A stretch of DNA of 10,831 nucleotides, taken from assembly GCA_900754145.1 (NCBI GenBank), contig CAAEBW010000024.1, positions 1 through 10,831 of the forward strand, given 5' to 3'. Below the pieces are notes generated by a model. That model saw only the letters and a list, made by a program, of their open reading frames with translations. It had not been told where the DNA came from and made no database searches. The translations under genes and the position numbers were made by a program. Within the stretch, counting starts at the first letter, position 1; the number at the start of each line of letters is the position of its first letter. Shown piece after piece: positions 4,632 to 10,831 of the stretch. The stretch is from Clostridia bacterium (GTDB lineage Bacteria; Bacillota; Clostridia; Oscillospirales; Acutalibacteraceae).

Positions 4632-5273
4632 TTATCTCAGAACGCGGCGGACATCCTTTATGTGACCGAGGACAAGTAAATGCTCCGACTTTGTAAACAT
4701 ATAATCAGGGCGGATAGGCATAACCTTGCCGTCCTTTTTAACGGCGATTATATTAAGCTCGTATCTGTTTCTGAAATCAAGGTCGGTAACCGTTTTACCG
4801 ATCCATTTATCAATAGGCTCAATCTCAAAAATAGAGTATTCGGCGGAGATGTTTATGCAGTCAAATATATTTTCGGCGCTCTCGAGCCCGGCTATACGGC
4901 TGGCAACGTCGCGTTCGGGGTAGATAATCCTGTCCGCTCCGTTGCGGAGCAGGAATTTTTCCTCAACATCGCGGTTTGCCGCGCTGTAAACCTTTTTAGC
5001 GCCTAAGTCCTTAAGCAAATCGGTGATTTCAAGGCAGGCTTGGAAGCAATCCTCGATGCAGACAAAGCAGGCGTCAAACTCCTCAACTCCGAGTGTTTTT
5101 AACACATCTATCTTCGTACAGTCGCAAACTCTGGCGCTTACGACCCTGGACATTATATCCTCCATTGTTTCGGGGTTTATATCCGCCGCCATTATTTCAC
5201 AGCCGTTTTTTGAAAGCTCATTGCAAAGGTGATGACCGAGCGAACCCATACCGATTATTAAAAAGGATTTCAT
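4632..5273 (-). CDS. ktrA: KtrA-type K+ uptake regulatory subunit (RCK/TrkA)
   Basis: Cytosolic gating ring subunit that binds NAD(H)/ATP and controls the K+ channel-like partner KtrB; 213 aa, the usual KtrA size. The N-terminal Rossmann (RCK_N) domain starts IIGMGSLG with Gly8-x-Gly10-x-x-Gly13 and an acidic residue at the end of the second strand (Asp31), which normally contacts the adenosine ribose. The C-terminal RCK_C/TrkA_C domain covers about 135-213 (EIEPIDKWIGKTV...LLVLG). I chose ATG 5273, with GGGAG 8 nt upstream, over an ATG 24 nt earlier that lacks such a site. It is the last gene of the run, 45 nt after ktrB; that gap holds a hairpin AGCCAAA/TTTGGCT (5298-5292 and 5314-5308) that may tune the ratio of the two subunits. 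KtrA and KtrB adjacent in this order strongly support a Ktr system. Confidence 0.93.
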   Translation of the reverse strand: MKSFLIIGMGSLGHHLCNELSKNGCEIMAADINPETMEDIMSRVVSARVCDCTKIDVLKTLGVEEFDACFVCIEDCFQACLEITDLLKDLGAKKVYSAANRDVEEKFLLRNGADRIIYPERDVASRIAGLESAENIFDCINISAEYSIFEIEPIDKWIGKTVTDLDFRNRYELNIIAVKKDGKVMPIRPDYMFTKSEHLLVLGHIKDVRRVLR

Positions 5274-5318
5274 TTTACTATCTCCCTTAATAGCCAAAGC
5301 ATTTAAATTTGGCTGAAT

Positions 5319-6644
5319 TTAACCTACCGTAACCGCTTCCTCAGGATAGGATACAGGCGGCTTTCTGCGTTCAAACAGGGATACCGCAAAGGATATACTG
5401 CCCACACGTCCGCAATACATAAGAAATATTATAACCAATTTAGAGATTAAATTCAAGTCCCTTGTTATACCTGTTGTCATTCCGACCGTGCTTATTGCGG
5501 AGGTTGTTTCAAAGACGGCGTCGGTAATGCTGAAGCCCTGAGCGCACAGCAGCGTTGCACCGAAAAGCATCAGGAGCATATTAGTGGATATTATAATCAC
5601 GGATTTTCTGAGTACATCGTCCCTGATACGCCTTTTATAGAAATGTATATTGTCCTGACCCCTCATTCCCGCTATAAGGAAAATAATTATGACCGCAACG
5701 GTGGTGGTCTTAACGCCGCCCGCGGTAGAGCCCGAAGAGCCGCCTATGAACATTAAAATGACGGTTATTAGCTTTGACGCGGGGGTGAGCGCCGCGGTGT
5801 CCACGGTGTTAAAGCCCGCAGTTCTCGCGGTGACAGAGCCGAAAAGCGCTATACAGATTTCCTCGCTTACGGGCTTATCAGCACCTGTATTATTATGCTC
5901 GAAAATAAAAAGCAGTAATGCTCCCGTGAAAATCAAAACCGCGGTAACCGTAAGCACGGTTTTAGTGTGGAGCGAGAATTTTTTGAACCTGAAACGGCAG
6001 GCGGTAATATCGTCCCAGACAAGAAAGCCGATACCGCCGACCACGATAAGGATTATCAGCACGGCGTTTACCAAAATATTATTTGATAGCGAGGTAAAGG
6101 AGGAATACCCGCCCATAAGGTCGAATCCCGCATTACAAAAGGCAGAAATCGAGTGAAAAAAGCCGTAATAAACGCCCTTGAAAAAGCCGAAGTCGGGCTG
6201 TATCATAAAATGCAGAGCTAAAAGGATTCCTCCCGCGCTCTCAAAAACAATAGTGCCTGTTATTATTTTTTTAACCAGCCTTGAAAAATCGCCCATATGG
6301 GTGGTGTTTATGCTTTCCGCCATTACCGCCCTTTCTCTCAGGCTCGCCTTTCTGCTTATAATTCTGAAAAAGAATATGGCAATCGTCATAAAGCCGAGAC
6401 CGCCTATTTGTATAAGCATTAGAATTACCAGCTGACCGAACAGCGACCAGTAGGTTGCGGTGTCCTGCAAGACAAGCCCCGTAACGCAGGACGCCGAGGT
6501 GGCGGTAAAAAGCGCCGTCACAGGGCTTGCGCCCGAGCCCTCGCGCGTAGCGCAGGGAAGCATAAGCAGGGCTGTACCTAAGAGTATCATAATAAGGTAT
6601 CCGAGCGTAATCACACGAATATGAGAAAGCTTACGGTGTTTCAT
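5319..6644 (-). CDS. ktrB: KtrB/TrkH-type K+ uptake membrane subunit
   Basis: Ion-translocating subunit of the Ktr system in the cytoplasmic membrane, 441 aa. It is built of four M1-P-M2 repeats; each P-loop carries the expected selectivity-filter glycine: VTGL (54-57), NAGF (171-174), TAGF (275-278) and TVGM (386-389). A glycine/serine-rich break at GGSSGSTAGG (301-310), typical of the flexible gating loop in the third repeat, is present. The start is ATG 6644, with GGAGG 6 nt upstream; the frame continues further 5' but would overlap the end of the phosphate cotransporter gene. KtrB is Na+-dependent in studied species; whether that holds here is unknown. It follows the Na+/phosphate cotransporter by 76 nt and precedes ktrA. 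Confidence 0.94.
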   Translation of the reverse strand: MKHRKLSHIRVITLGYLIMILLGTALLMLPCATREGSGASPVTALFTATSASCVTGLVLQDTATYWSLFGQLVILMLIQIGGLGFMTIAIFFFRIISRKASLRERAVMAESINTTHMGDFSRLVKKIITGTIVFESAGGILLALHFMIQPDFGFFKGVYYGFFHSISAFCNAGFDLMGGYSSFTSLSNNILVNAVLIILIVVGGIGFLVWDDITACRFRFKKFSLHTKTVLTVTAVLIFTGALLLFIFEHNNTGADKPVSEEICIALFGSVTARTAGFNTVDTAALTPASKLITVILMFIGGSSGSTAGGVKTTTVAVIIIFLIAGMRGQDNIHFYKRRIRDDVLRKSVIIISTNMLLMLFGATLLCAQGFSITDAVFETTSAISTVGMTTGITRDLNLISKLVIIFLMYCGRVGSISFAVSLFERRKPPVSYPEEAVTVG

Positions 6645-6663
6645 CAAATGCCTCCGAACGGGA

Positions 6664-6710
6664 CGGAATTCCGCTCCGCTGTAATTAAGCCCTCCCGCTT
6701 TGCGGAAGGG
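6664..6710. repeat. G/C-rich palindromes in the cotransporter-ktrB gap
   Basis: The 76-nt gap holds a 10-bp palindrome CGGAATTCCG (6664-6673) and a hairpin CCCTCCCGC (6690-6698) with GCGGAAGGG (6702-6710), one mismatch. It has no U tail, so termination is unlikely; RNA stabilisation or processing between the two genes is possible. The CCTCCC/GGGAGG flavour recalls the repeat at the right end of the window. Confidence 0.45.
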
Positions 6711-6720
6711 GTGAAAGAAG

Positions 6721-8481
6721 TTATGTATCCAAATTATATTTTTCGCTGTAGCTGTTGAAATCGTCCACAAAAGTGCCGTTTAAGGAGCTTTTAAGCTTAT
6801 GCAGATACTTGTGGGTATCGAGCATATCTGTAGGCAGCTGCATTGTATAAACCGCAATGTTTGAGCAATGGTCGGAAACCCGCTCATAATTTGTAAGCAG
6901 ATCGGTAAATATAAAGCCCAGCTCAATGGTACATTCGCCGTTTTGCAGACGGTTGATATGCCGCGCCTTAAGCTCCTTGTTGAGCTTATCAATAACCTGC
7001 TCGAGCGGCTCGACGTGGGACGCCTGCTCTGTATCGTCATTAACAAACGAATCGATTGTCATATTAAGTATTTCGGTCACTGCGGAGGTGATTATACCGA
7101 TTTCATTCATCGCGTCACTTGAGAAATGAATGTTTTTATCGTGCATTTCCTCAGCAACCTTGCAGATATTAAGGGCGTGGTCGCCTATGCGCTCAAAGTC
7201 TCCTATGCTGTGGAGCATTCTCGCTATGCTGTGCCCCGTGTTCTCGGACTGCTCATTATTACTTAAGCGCACAAGATAAGTGCCGAGCTTGTCCTCGTAT
7301 TTATCGATAAGCTCCTCGTTTTCGCGGATAAACTGCACGGTCTGGGCGTCATATTTTGAGATAACCGAAATGGATTTCAAAAGCGAATCCCTTGCGTGCT
7401 CTGCCATCTCTGCGGTAAGCCTGTGACATTCAGAAACCGCAAGCGCGGTGTTATTAAACAGACGCTCGTCCAAAAAGACGGTGTGAGTTTTACCGTCGTT
7501 TTTCTTAACGGTAAGCTCGCAAAGGCGTATTACCCACTTTCTGAAGGGTACAAGAATTACTGTGTTTACGAAATTAAACAGGGTATGAATCATTGCAACG
7601 CCAATCATGGAGACAGGCGATTTTATAAACGCTACACCCGTAAATTCCGCAATATAAAGCAAAATCAAGCACAGCACCGAGCCTATAACATTTACATAAA
7701 TATGCATTGCAACCACACGCTTGGCGTTTTTGTTTGTGCCGAAGCTTGAGATAAGCGCCGTAATACAGGTGCCGATATTAGCGCCCAGCACAAGCGGTAT
7801 CGCCATTTCGTAGGTGATACTGCCCGTAAGCGCCAGCGCCTGAACTATACCGATTGTCGCCGCGGAGGACTGTATAACCCCCGTGAAAAGCATCGATATA
7901 AGAAGCGCTATCATAGGACTGCTGAAGGCAAAGAGCAGGTTTTGAAAACCGTCCATTTCGCGTACGGCGCTCATAGAGCTGCTCATAAAATCCATTCCCG
8001 TCATAAGGACGGCAAAGCCTATAAGAATAAGCCCGATATTCTTCTTTTTATCCTGCTTCGAGACCATTCGCAGGAGTATTCCCACAAAGGCGAGAATCGG
8101 CGCGAAGGTCATCGGCTTTAATAGGGTAAGAAAGAAATTGTCGCCGCTTATGCCCGTAAGGCTTAATAGCCACGCAGTAAGTGTTGTGCCCACATTCGAG
8201 CCCATTATTATACCGAAGGTATCGCAGAAATTAACTATCCCTGAGTTTACAAGACCAATGAGCATTACGGTCATAGCCGAGGAGGACTGTATCGCGATGG
8301 TTATTCCCGCACCCAGAAAGAAGCTCAAAAACTGGTTTTGCGTAACCTTTTTAAGGGTCTTTTCAAGCGCACCGCCCGCGACGTTTTCCAGTCCGTCCGA
8401 CAGCGTTGACATTCCGTACAGGAAAAACGCGAGACCGCCTAGCAGCTCTGCCGCCATTAACAAAATTTGGGTGGAAGTCAT
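6721..8481 (-). CDS. Na+/phosphate cotransporter (NptA/PNaS family) with PhoU-like C-terminal domain
   Basis: Sodium-coupled phosphate importer, 586 aa. The membrane half (1-~320) holds two inverted repeats, each with the family's paired motifs: QSSSAMTV (65-72) with GSNVGTT (94-100), and QSSAATIG (204-211) with GANIGT (233-238). The cytosolic C-terminal half (~345-560) is a PhoU-like helical bundle, with its E/D-x-x-x-D signatures at DFERIGDHALNI and NYERVSDHCSNI. Such fusions are common in Firmicutes and probably tie transport to phosphate status. ATG 8481 has GAGG 7 nt upstream. It starts 20 nt after the glyS stop and is followed by ktrB, so it likely shares transcripts with both. Phosphate is inferred from the family; no residue here excludes another anion. 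Confidence 0.92.
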   Translation of the reverse strand: MTSTQILLMAAELLGGLAFFLYGMSTLSDGLENVAGGALEKTLKKVTQNQFLSFFLGAGITIAIQSSSAMTVMLIGLVNSGIVNFCDTFGIIMGSNVGTTLTAWLLSLTGISGDNFFLTLLKPMTFAPILAFVGILLRMVSKQDKKKNIGLILIGFAVLMTGMDFMSSSMSAVREMDGFQNLLFAFSSPMIALLISMLFTGVIQSSAATIGIVQALALTGSITYEMAIPLVLGANIGTCITALISSFGTNKNAKRVVAMHIYVNVIGSVLCLILLYIAEFTGVAFIKSPVSMIGVAMIHTLFNFVNTVILVPFRKWVIRLCELTVKKNDGKTHTVFLDERLFNNTALAVSECHRLTAEMAEHARDSLLKSISVISKYDAQTVQFIRENEELIDKYEDKLGTYLVRLSNNEQSENTGHSIARMLHSIGDFERIGDHALNICKVAEEMHDKNIHFSSDAMNEIGIITSAVTEILNMTIDSFVNDDTEQASHVEPLEQVIDKLNKELKARHINRLQNGECTIELGFIFTDLLTNYERVSDHCSNIAVYTMQLPTDMLDTHKYLHKLKSSLNGTFVDDFNSYSEKYNLDT

Positions 8482-8501
8482 TTCGTTACCTCTTTGAAAT
8501 T

Positions 8502-9893
8502 TTAGAATTTAACTGATTCTGCAATATAAGCCTTAAGCTCTGAGACCGGAATACGCTTCTGCTCCATTGTGTCGCGGTCGCGAACAGTCACGCAATTATC
8601 CTCAAGGGAGTCGAAATCGTAGGTTATGCAAATCGGCGTACCGATTTCGTCCTGACGGCGGTAACGCTTGCCTATAGATCCCGCATCGTCAAAGTCAACC
8701 ATAAAGTCTGCACTCAAATCGCTGAATACCTCGGTCGCCTTTTCCGAAAGCTTTTTGGAAAGGGGTAAAACCGCCGCCTTAAAGGGAGCGAGCGCGGGGT
8801 GCAGACGAAGGACAACTCTGGTGTCGCCCTTTTCGTCCTCTTCTTCATCATACGCGTCGCAAAGGAATGCAAGCAATACACGGTCTGCGCCCAATGAGGG
8901 CTCTATTACATAAGGAATGTATTTTTCGTTCGTTTCGGGATCGAAATATTCCATAGGCTGACCTGAATGGTTAGCGTGCTGTGTCAAATCGTAATCGGTA
9001 CGGTCGGCAACGCCCCATAATTCGCCCCAGCCGAAGGGGAACAAAAACTCAAAGTCGGTCGTTGCCTTGGAATAGAAACAAAGCTCATCCTTATCGTGGT
9101 CGCGAAGTCTTAAATGCTCCTCGTTCATACCAAGGTCCAAAAGCCACTTCTTGCAAAAGCCACGCCAGTACTCAAACCAGTAAAGGTCGGTGCCCGGCTT
9201 ACAGAAGAACTCAAGCTCCATCTGCTCAAACTCGCGTATTCTGAAAATAAAGTTGCCGGGTGTTATCTCGTTTCTAAAGGATTTACCCACCTGCGCTACA
9301 CCGAACGGAATTTTCTTTCTGGTGGTGCGGGCGATATTTTTGAAGTTTACGAAAATACCCTGCGCGGTTTCGGGGCGGAGATAAAGGGTCGAGGAGCTGT
9401 CCTCCGTAACGCCCTGAAAGGTCTTGAACATAAGGTTGAACTTTCTTATATCGGTAAAATCGTGGGAGCCGCAGTTAGGACAGGCAATTCCCTTATCCTT
9501 TATATACTGCATCATTTCCTCGTCGCTCATAGCGGCGGGATTGTCGTTTAGCCCGTTCTCGGCTACATAGTCCTCTATAAGCTTATCGGCCCTGTGCCTT
9601 GTCTTGCAGGAGCGGCAGTCCATAAGCGGGTCGGAAAAGCCGCCCAAGTGCCCCGATGCCACCCATGTTTCGGGATTCATCAAGATTGCGCTGTCGAGTC
9701 CTACATTATAAGGAGACTCCTGAACGAATTTTTTAAGCCACGCCTTTTTTATGTTGTTTTTTAACTCAACGCCCAAGGGACCGTAATCCCATGAATTCGC
9801 AAGACCGCCGTATATCTCGCTGCCCGGATATACAAATCCGCGACCCTTTGCAAGGGCAACAATGGTATCCATACTTTTTTTTGCGTTATCCAA
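8502..9893 (-). CDS. glyS: Glycyl-tRNA synthetase (single-chain, class II)
   Basis: Charges tRNA-Gly with glycine in the cytosol; 463 aa, normal for the homodimeric bacterial form. N-terminal signature [20 protein letters not shown] and WDYGPLG; a zinc-binding pair of knuckles at Cys93/Cys96 and Cys138/Cys141; class II motif 2 with FRNE (206-209) and [11 protein letters not shown] (220-230); motif 3 GADRVLLAF (about 335-343); C-terminal anticodon-binding domain from about 365. I place the start at TTG 9893 because AGGAGG lies 9 nt upstream. ATG 9872, seven codons later, has no such site, and the longer frame to 9953 runs into the promoter. Start remains the weakest part of this call. First gene of the minus-strand run, divergent from the small conserved genes on the right. 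Confidence 0.95.
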   Translation of the reverse strand: MDNAKKSMDTIVALAKGRGFVYPGSEIYGGLANSWDYGPLGVELKNNIKKAWLKKFVQESPYNVGLDSAILMNPETWVASGHLGGFSDPLMDCRSCKTRHRADKLIEDYVAENGLNDNPAAMSDEEMMQYIKDKGIACPNCGSHDFTDIRKFNLMFKTFQGVTEDSSSTLYLRPETAQGIFVNFKNIARTTRKKIPFGVAQVGKSFRNEITPGNFIFRIREFEQMELEFFCKPGTDLYWFEYWRGFCKKWLLDLGMNEEHLRLRDHDKDELCFYSKATTDFEFLFPFGWGELWGVADRTDYDLTQHANHSGQPMEYFDPETNEKYIPYVIEPSLGADRVLLAFLCDAYDEEEDEKGDTRVVLRLHPALAPFKAAVLPLSKKLSEKATEVFSDLSADFMVDFDDAGSIGKRYRRQDEIGTPICITYDFDSLEDNCVTVRDRDTMEQKRIPVSELKAYIAESVKF

Positions 9894-9932
9894 AATTTTC
9901 TTCCTCCTGAAACCGAAATTCCTACAAATAAT

Positions 9933-9961
9933 ATAGTATAGGAAATTTGTCAAAAAGTCAA
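9933..9961 (-). promoter_or_regulatory. Likely promoter of glyS
   Basis: TTGACT (9961-9956), 17-nt spacer, TACTAT (9938-9933). A second -35-like TTGACA (9953-9948) overlaps but has only a weak -10 (TATTTG) at the right distance. Transcription would start about 30 nt before the TTG start codon; no T-box specifier or AGGGTGGNACCGCG motif is present in this short leader. Confidence 0.5.
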
Positions 9962-9973
9962 CACTAATTTAAC

Positions 9974-10002
9974 TTGACATATTAATATATATCGTTTATA
10001 CT
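9974..10002 (+). promoter_or_regulatory. Promoter of the two small conserved genes
   Basis: TTGACA (9974-9979), 17-nt spacer, TATACT (9997-10002). It lies back to back with the glyS promoter, with only 12 nt between the two -35 elements. Confidence 0.8.
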
Positions 10003-10035
10003 TTTAGCATAGAATGAATAGGAGGTTTTGTCACT

Positions 10036-10299
10036 ATGGATAACGGAAGAATTCAGCTTCACAATGTTAATTTTGATGATTTTATAAAAGCGATTGACGA
10101 ATGCAAGGGAGATGTTTATCTCGAAACCAAGGACGGCGATGTACTTAACCTTAAATCCAAGCTTTGCCAGATGTTAGGTCTCAGCACAATTTTAAGCAAC
10201 TCCGAGGTTACAGAGGCTACAATCCGCTGCACCAACCCCGAGGACGAAACAATGCTCTTCAGGTTCAATCTGTACGGCGAAATGCCGGAGGAGCAGTAA
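10036..10299 (+). CDS. Small conserved Clostridia protein, 87 aa, function unknown
   Basis: Begins MDNGRIQLHNVNFDDFIKAI and contains LNLKSKLCQMLGL and IRCTNPEDETMLFRFNLYGE. I recall this as a conserved Clostridia family, sometimes mislabelled as a polyA polymerase; no catalytic motif is visible and that label should not be trusted. No signal peptide or membrane segment; probably a compact cytosolic protein. AGGAGG (10020-10025) lies 10 nt before the ATG, and a strong promoter lies just upstream. It precedes the next small gene by 5 nt, so the two form a transcription unit and may work together. Confidence 0.85.
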   Translation: MDNGRIQLHNVNFDDFIKAIDECKGDVYLETKDGDVLNLKSKLCQMLGLSTILSNSEVTEATIRCTNPEDETMLFRFNLYGEMPEEQ

Positions 10300-10304
10300 G
10301 AATT

Positions 10305-10586
10305 ATGGCTGAAAACAATTTTTTAACCTATAAGAATAAGCCGATAGTCAAGTGCGGCAATGAAATCTACTACGGCGATATGGCAGAGCCCTTCGTTATA
10401 AGATTCACCGTGCTGTCTACAGTAAAGGCGGGGGAGAATGAAATTCCCGGCAAGGTAAAGGTTGAGCTTTTAAAGAGCGATACCCAGCTTCCCGATAAGG
10501 ACAGAATTGTAAAGTCCTCCGAAAAGGATTCGTTTTTCGACGCCCTTGATGTCGGCTTTGTATGGCTTGAAAGAAATCTAAAATAA
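10305..10586 (+). CDS. Small conserved protein, 93 aa, function unknown
   Basis: Begins MAENNFLTYKNKPIVKCGN, with IYYGD, then a strand-rich middle (VIRFTVLSTVKAG, KVKVELLKSD), and ends EALD-type DALDVGFVWLERNLK. I recall similar proteins downstream of the same partner gene in Clostridia; the function is unknown. The composition suggests a small beta-rich cytosolic protein; no membrane or export signal. The start at ATG 10305 is set by the family-like N-terminus and by GGAGGAG inside the end of the upstream gene (about 10288-10293), 5 nt after that gene's stop. A longer frame from 10164 would overlap the upstream gene and is not supported. Confidence 0.85.
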   Translation: MAENNFLTYKNKPIVKCGNEIYYGDMAEPFVIRFTVLSTVKAGENEIPGKVKVELLKSDTQLPDKDRIVKSSEKDSFFDALDVGFVWLERNLK

Positions 10587-10652
10587 AATTGATTTTAAAA
10601 CGAGGCTGTTAAAAACACAGTATCCGAAAATACGGATTAATTGAGAAAAAAT

Positions 10653-10706
10653 AACAAGCTCGGCAAAAGCATAAAAATAAGGCTTTTGCCGAGCTTGTTT
10701 GCTTTT
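10653..10706 (+). terminator. Strong terminator after the small conserved genes
   Basis: AACAAGCTCGGCAAAAGC (10653-10670) pairs perfectly with the segment 10682-10699 (18 pairs, 11-nt loop), followed by TGCTTTT; the A-rich run at 10645-10651 would let it serve the opposite strand too. A smaller hairpin, ATCCG/CGGAT, lies at 10622-10638. Confidence 0.85.
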
Positions 10707-10753
10707 AGACGGATAAATCGGGGTTTGTAGAGGCGAAATGATTGTAGTCATAG

Positions 10754-10804
10754 CCTCCCTTGTGTAAAGGGAGGTGGCTCGACTTTGTCGAGACGGAGGG
10801 ATTG
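10754..10804. repeat. Intergenic hairpin repeat (Clostridia dispersed-repeat type)
   Basis: CCTCCCTT (10754-10761) pairs with AAGGGAGG (10767-10774); CTCGAC (10778-10783) with GTCGAG (10787-10792); then ACGGAGGGATTG. The arrangement 'CCTCCC..GGGAGGTGGC - hairpin - ACGGAGGGATTG' is one I recognise as dispersed in many copies between genes in Ruminococcaceae and relatives. Only one clear copy lies in the window, so the repeat status rests on recall. No transposase is present; it may be a non-autonomous element or a transcribed structured spacer. Confidence 0.55.
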
Positions 10805-10831
10805 TTGTTAAAACAAAAATCAACAATAAAA

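Noticed and set aside
5689..6435. Plus-strand ORFs of 155 and 85 aa opposite ktrB
   Set aside because: Antisense shadows of a hydrophobic membrane gene with no start signals; ktrB has all four P-loop motifs.
7396..7749. 117-aa plus-strand ORF with paired cysteines (MLCHLCGKP)
   Set aside because: The CxxC look is coincidental; it is antisense to the cotransporter gene and lacks a ribosome binding site.
9900..9970. T-box riboswitch in front of glyS
   Set aside because: The leader is only about 30-60 nt and lacks the T-box consensus, stem I and a terminator.
1..10831. CRISPR arrays or toxin-antitoxin pairs
   Set aside because: No regularly spaced direct repeats are present, and no small gene pair matches a toxin-antitoxin family I know; the acidic ORF with the zinc-ribbon gene is not evidence enough.

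Overview
The window looks like a chromosomal segment of a Clostridia-class gut Firmicute, probably Oscillospirales or a relative. Grounds: single-chain glycyl-tRNA synthetase, strong AGGAGG-type ribosome binding sites, A/T-rich intergenic DNA, Clostridia-type small proteins, and a hairpin-rich intergenic repeat of a kind I associate with Ruminococcaceae. No species can be named from the sequence.

Left part (1-4350), mobile-element territory. A minus-strand cluster runs towards the left edge: extended -10 promoter, about 150-nt structured leader ending in an intrinsic terminator, a 69-aa acidic protein, a triple zinc-ribbon/Sel1 protein with a broken DEDDh exonuclease start at its end, and a large serine recombinase cut by the window edge. 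Diverging from it on the plus strand are the 3' end of a broken small gene, a consensus promoter feeding two tandem hairpin RNAs, an inverted-repeat-rich candidate oriT, mobC and a MobA/VirD2-type relaxase. A second protein (coiled coil plus C-terminal membrane segment) is encoded inside the relaxase gene in the +1 frame, the layout known for mobB in ColE1-type plasmids. A short, apparently frameshifted ORF and a strong terminator close the module. This looks like an integrative mobilizable element or part of one; no self-transfer (type IV secretion) genes are visible.

Boundary (4370-4550). A tRNA-Gln (CTG) gene with its own promoter and terminator lies on the minus strand, with its 3' end facing the mobile region.

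Right part (4630-10831), housekeeping. A minus-strand run, glyS - Na+/phosphate cotransporter with PhoU-like tail - ktrB - ktrA, has gaps of 20, 76 and 45 nt and is probably co-transcribed in part. KtrB is the K+ channel-like subunit and KtrA its cytosolic nucleotide-binding gate. A divergent promoter pair separates glyS from two small conserved plus-strand genes of unknown function, followed by a strong terminator and the intergenic repeat.

The items most worth a second look are the +1-frame gene inside mobA, the alternative-fold leader in front of the recombinase cluster, the broken exonuclease fusion, and the small promoter-driven RNA upstream of the mob genes.
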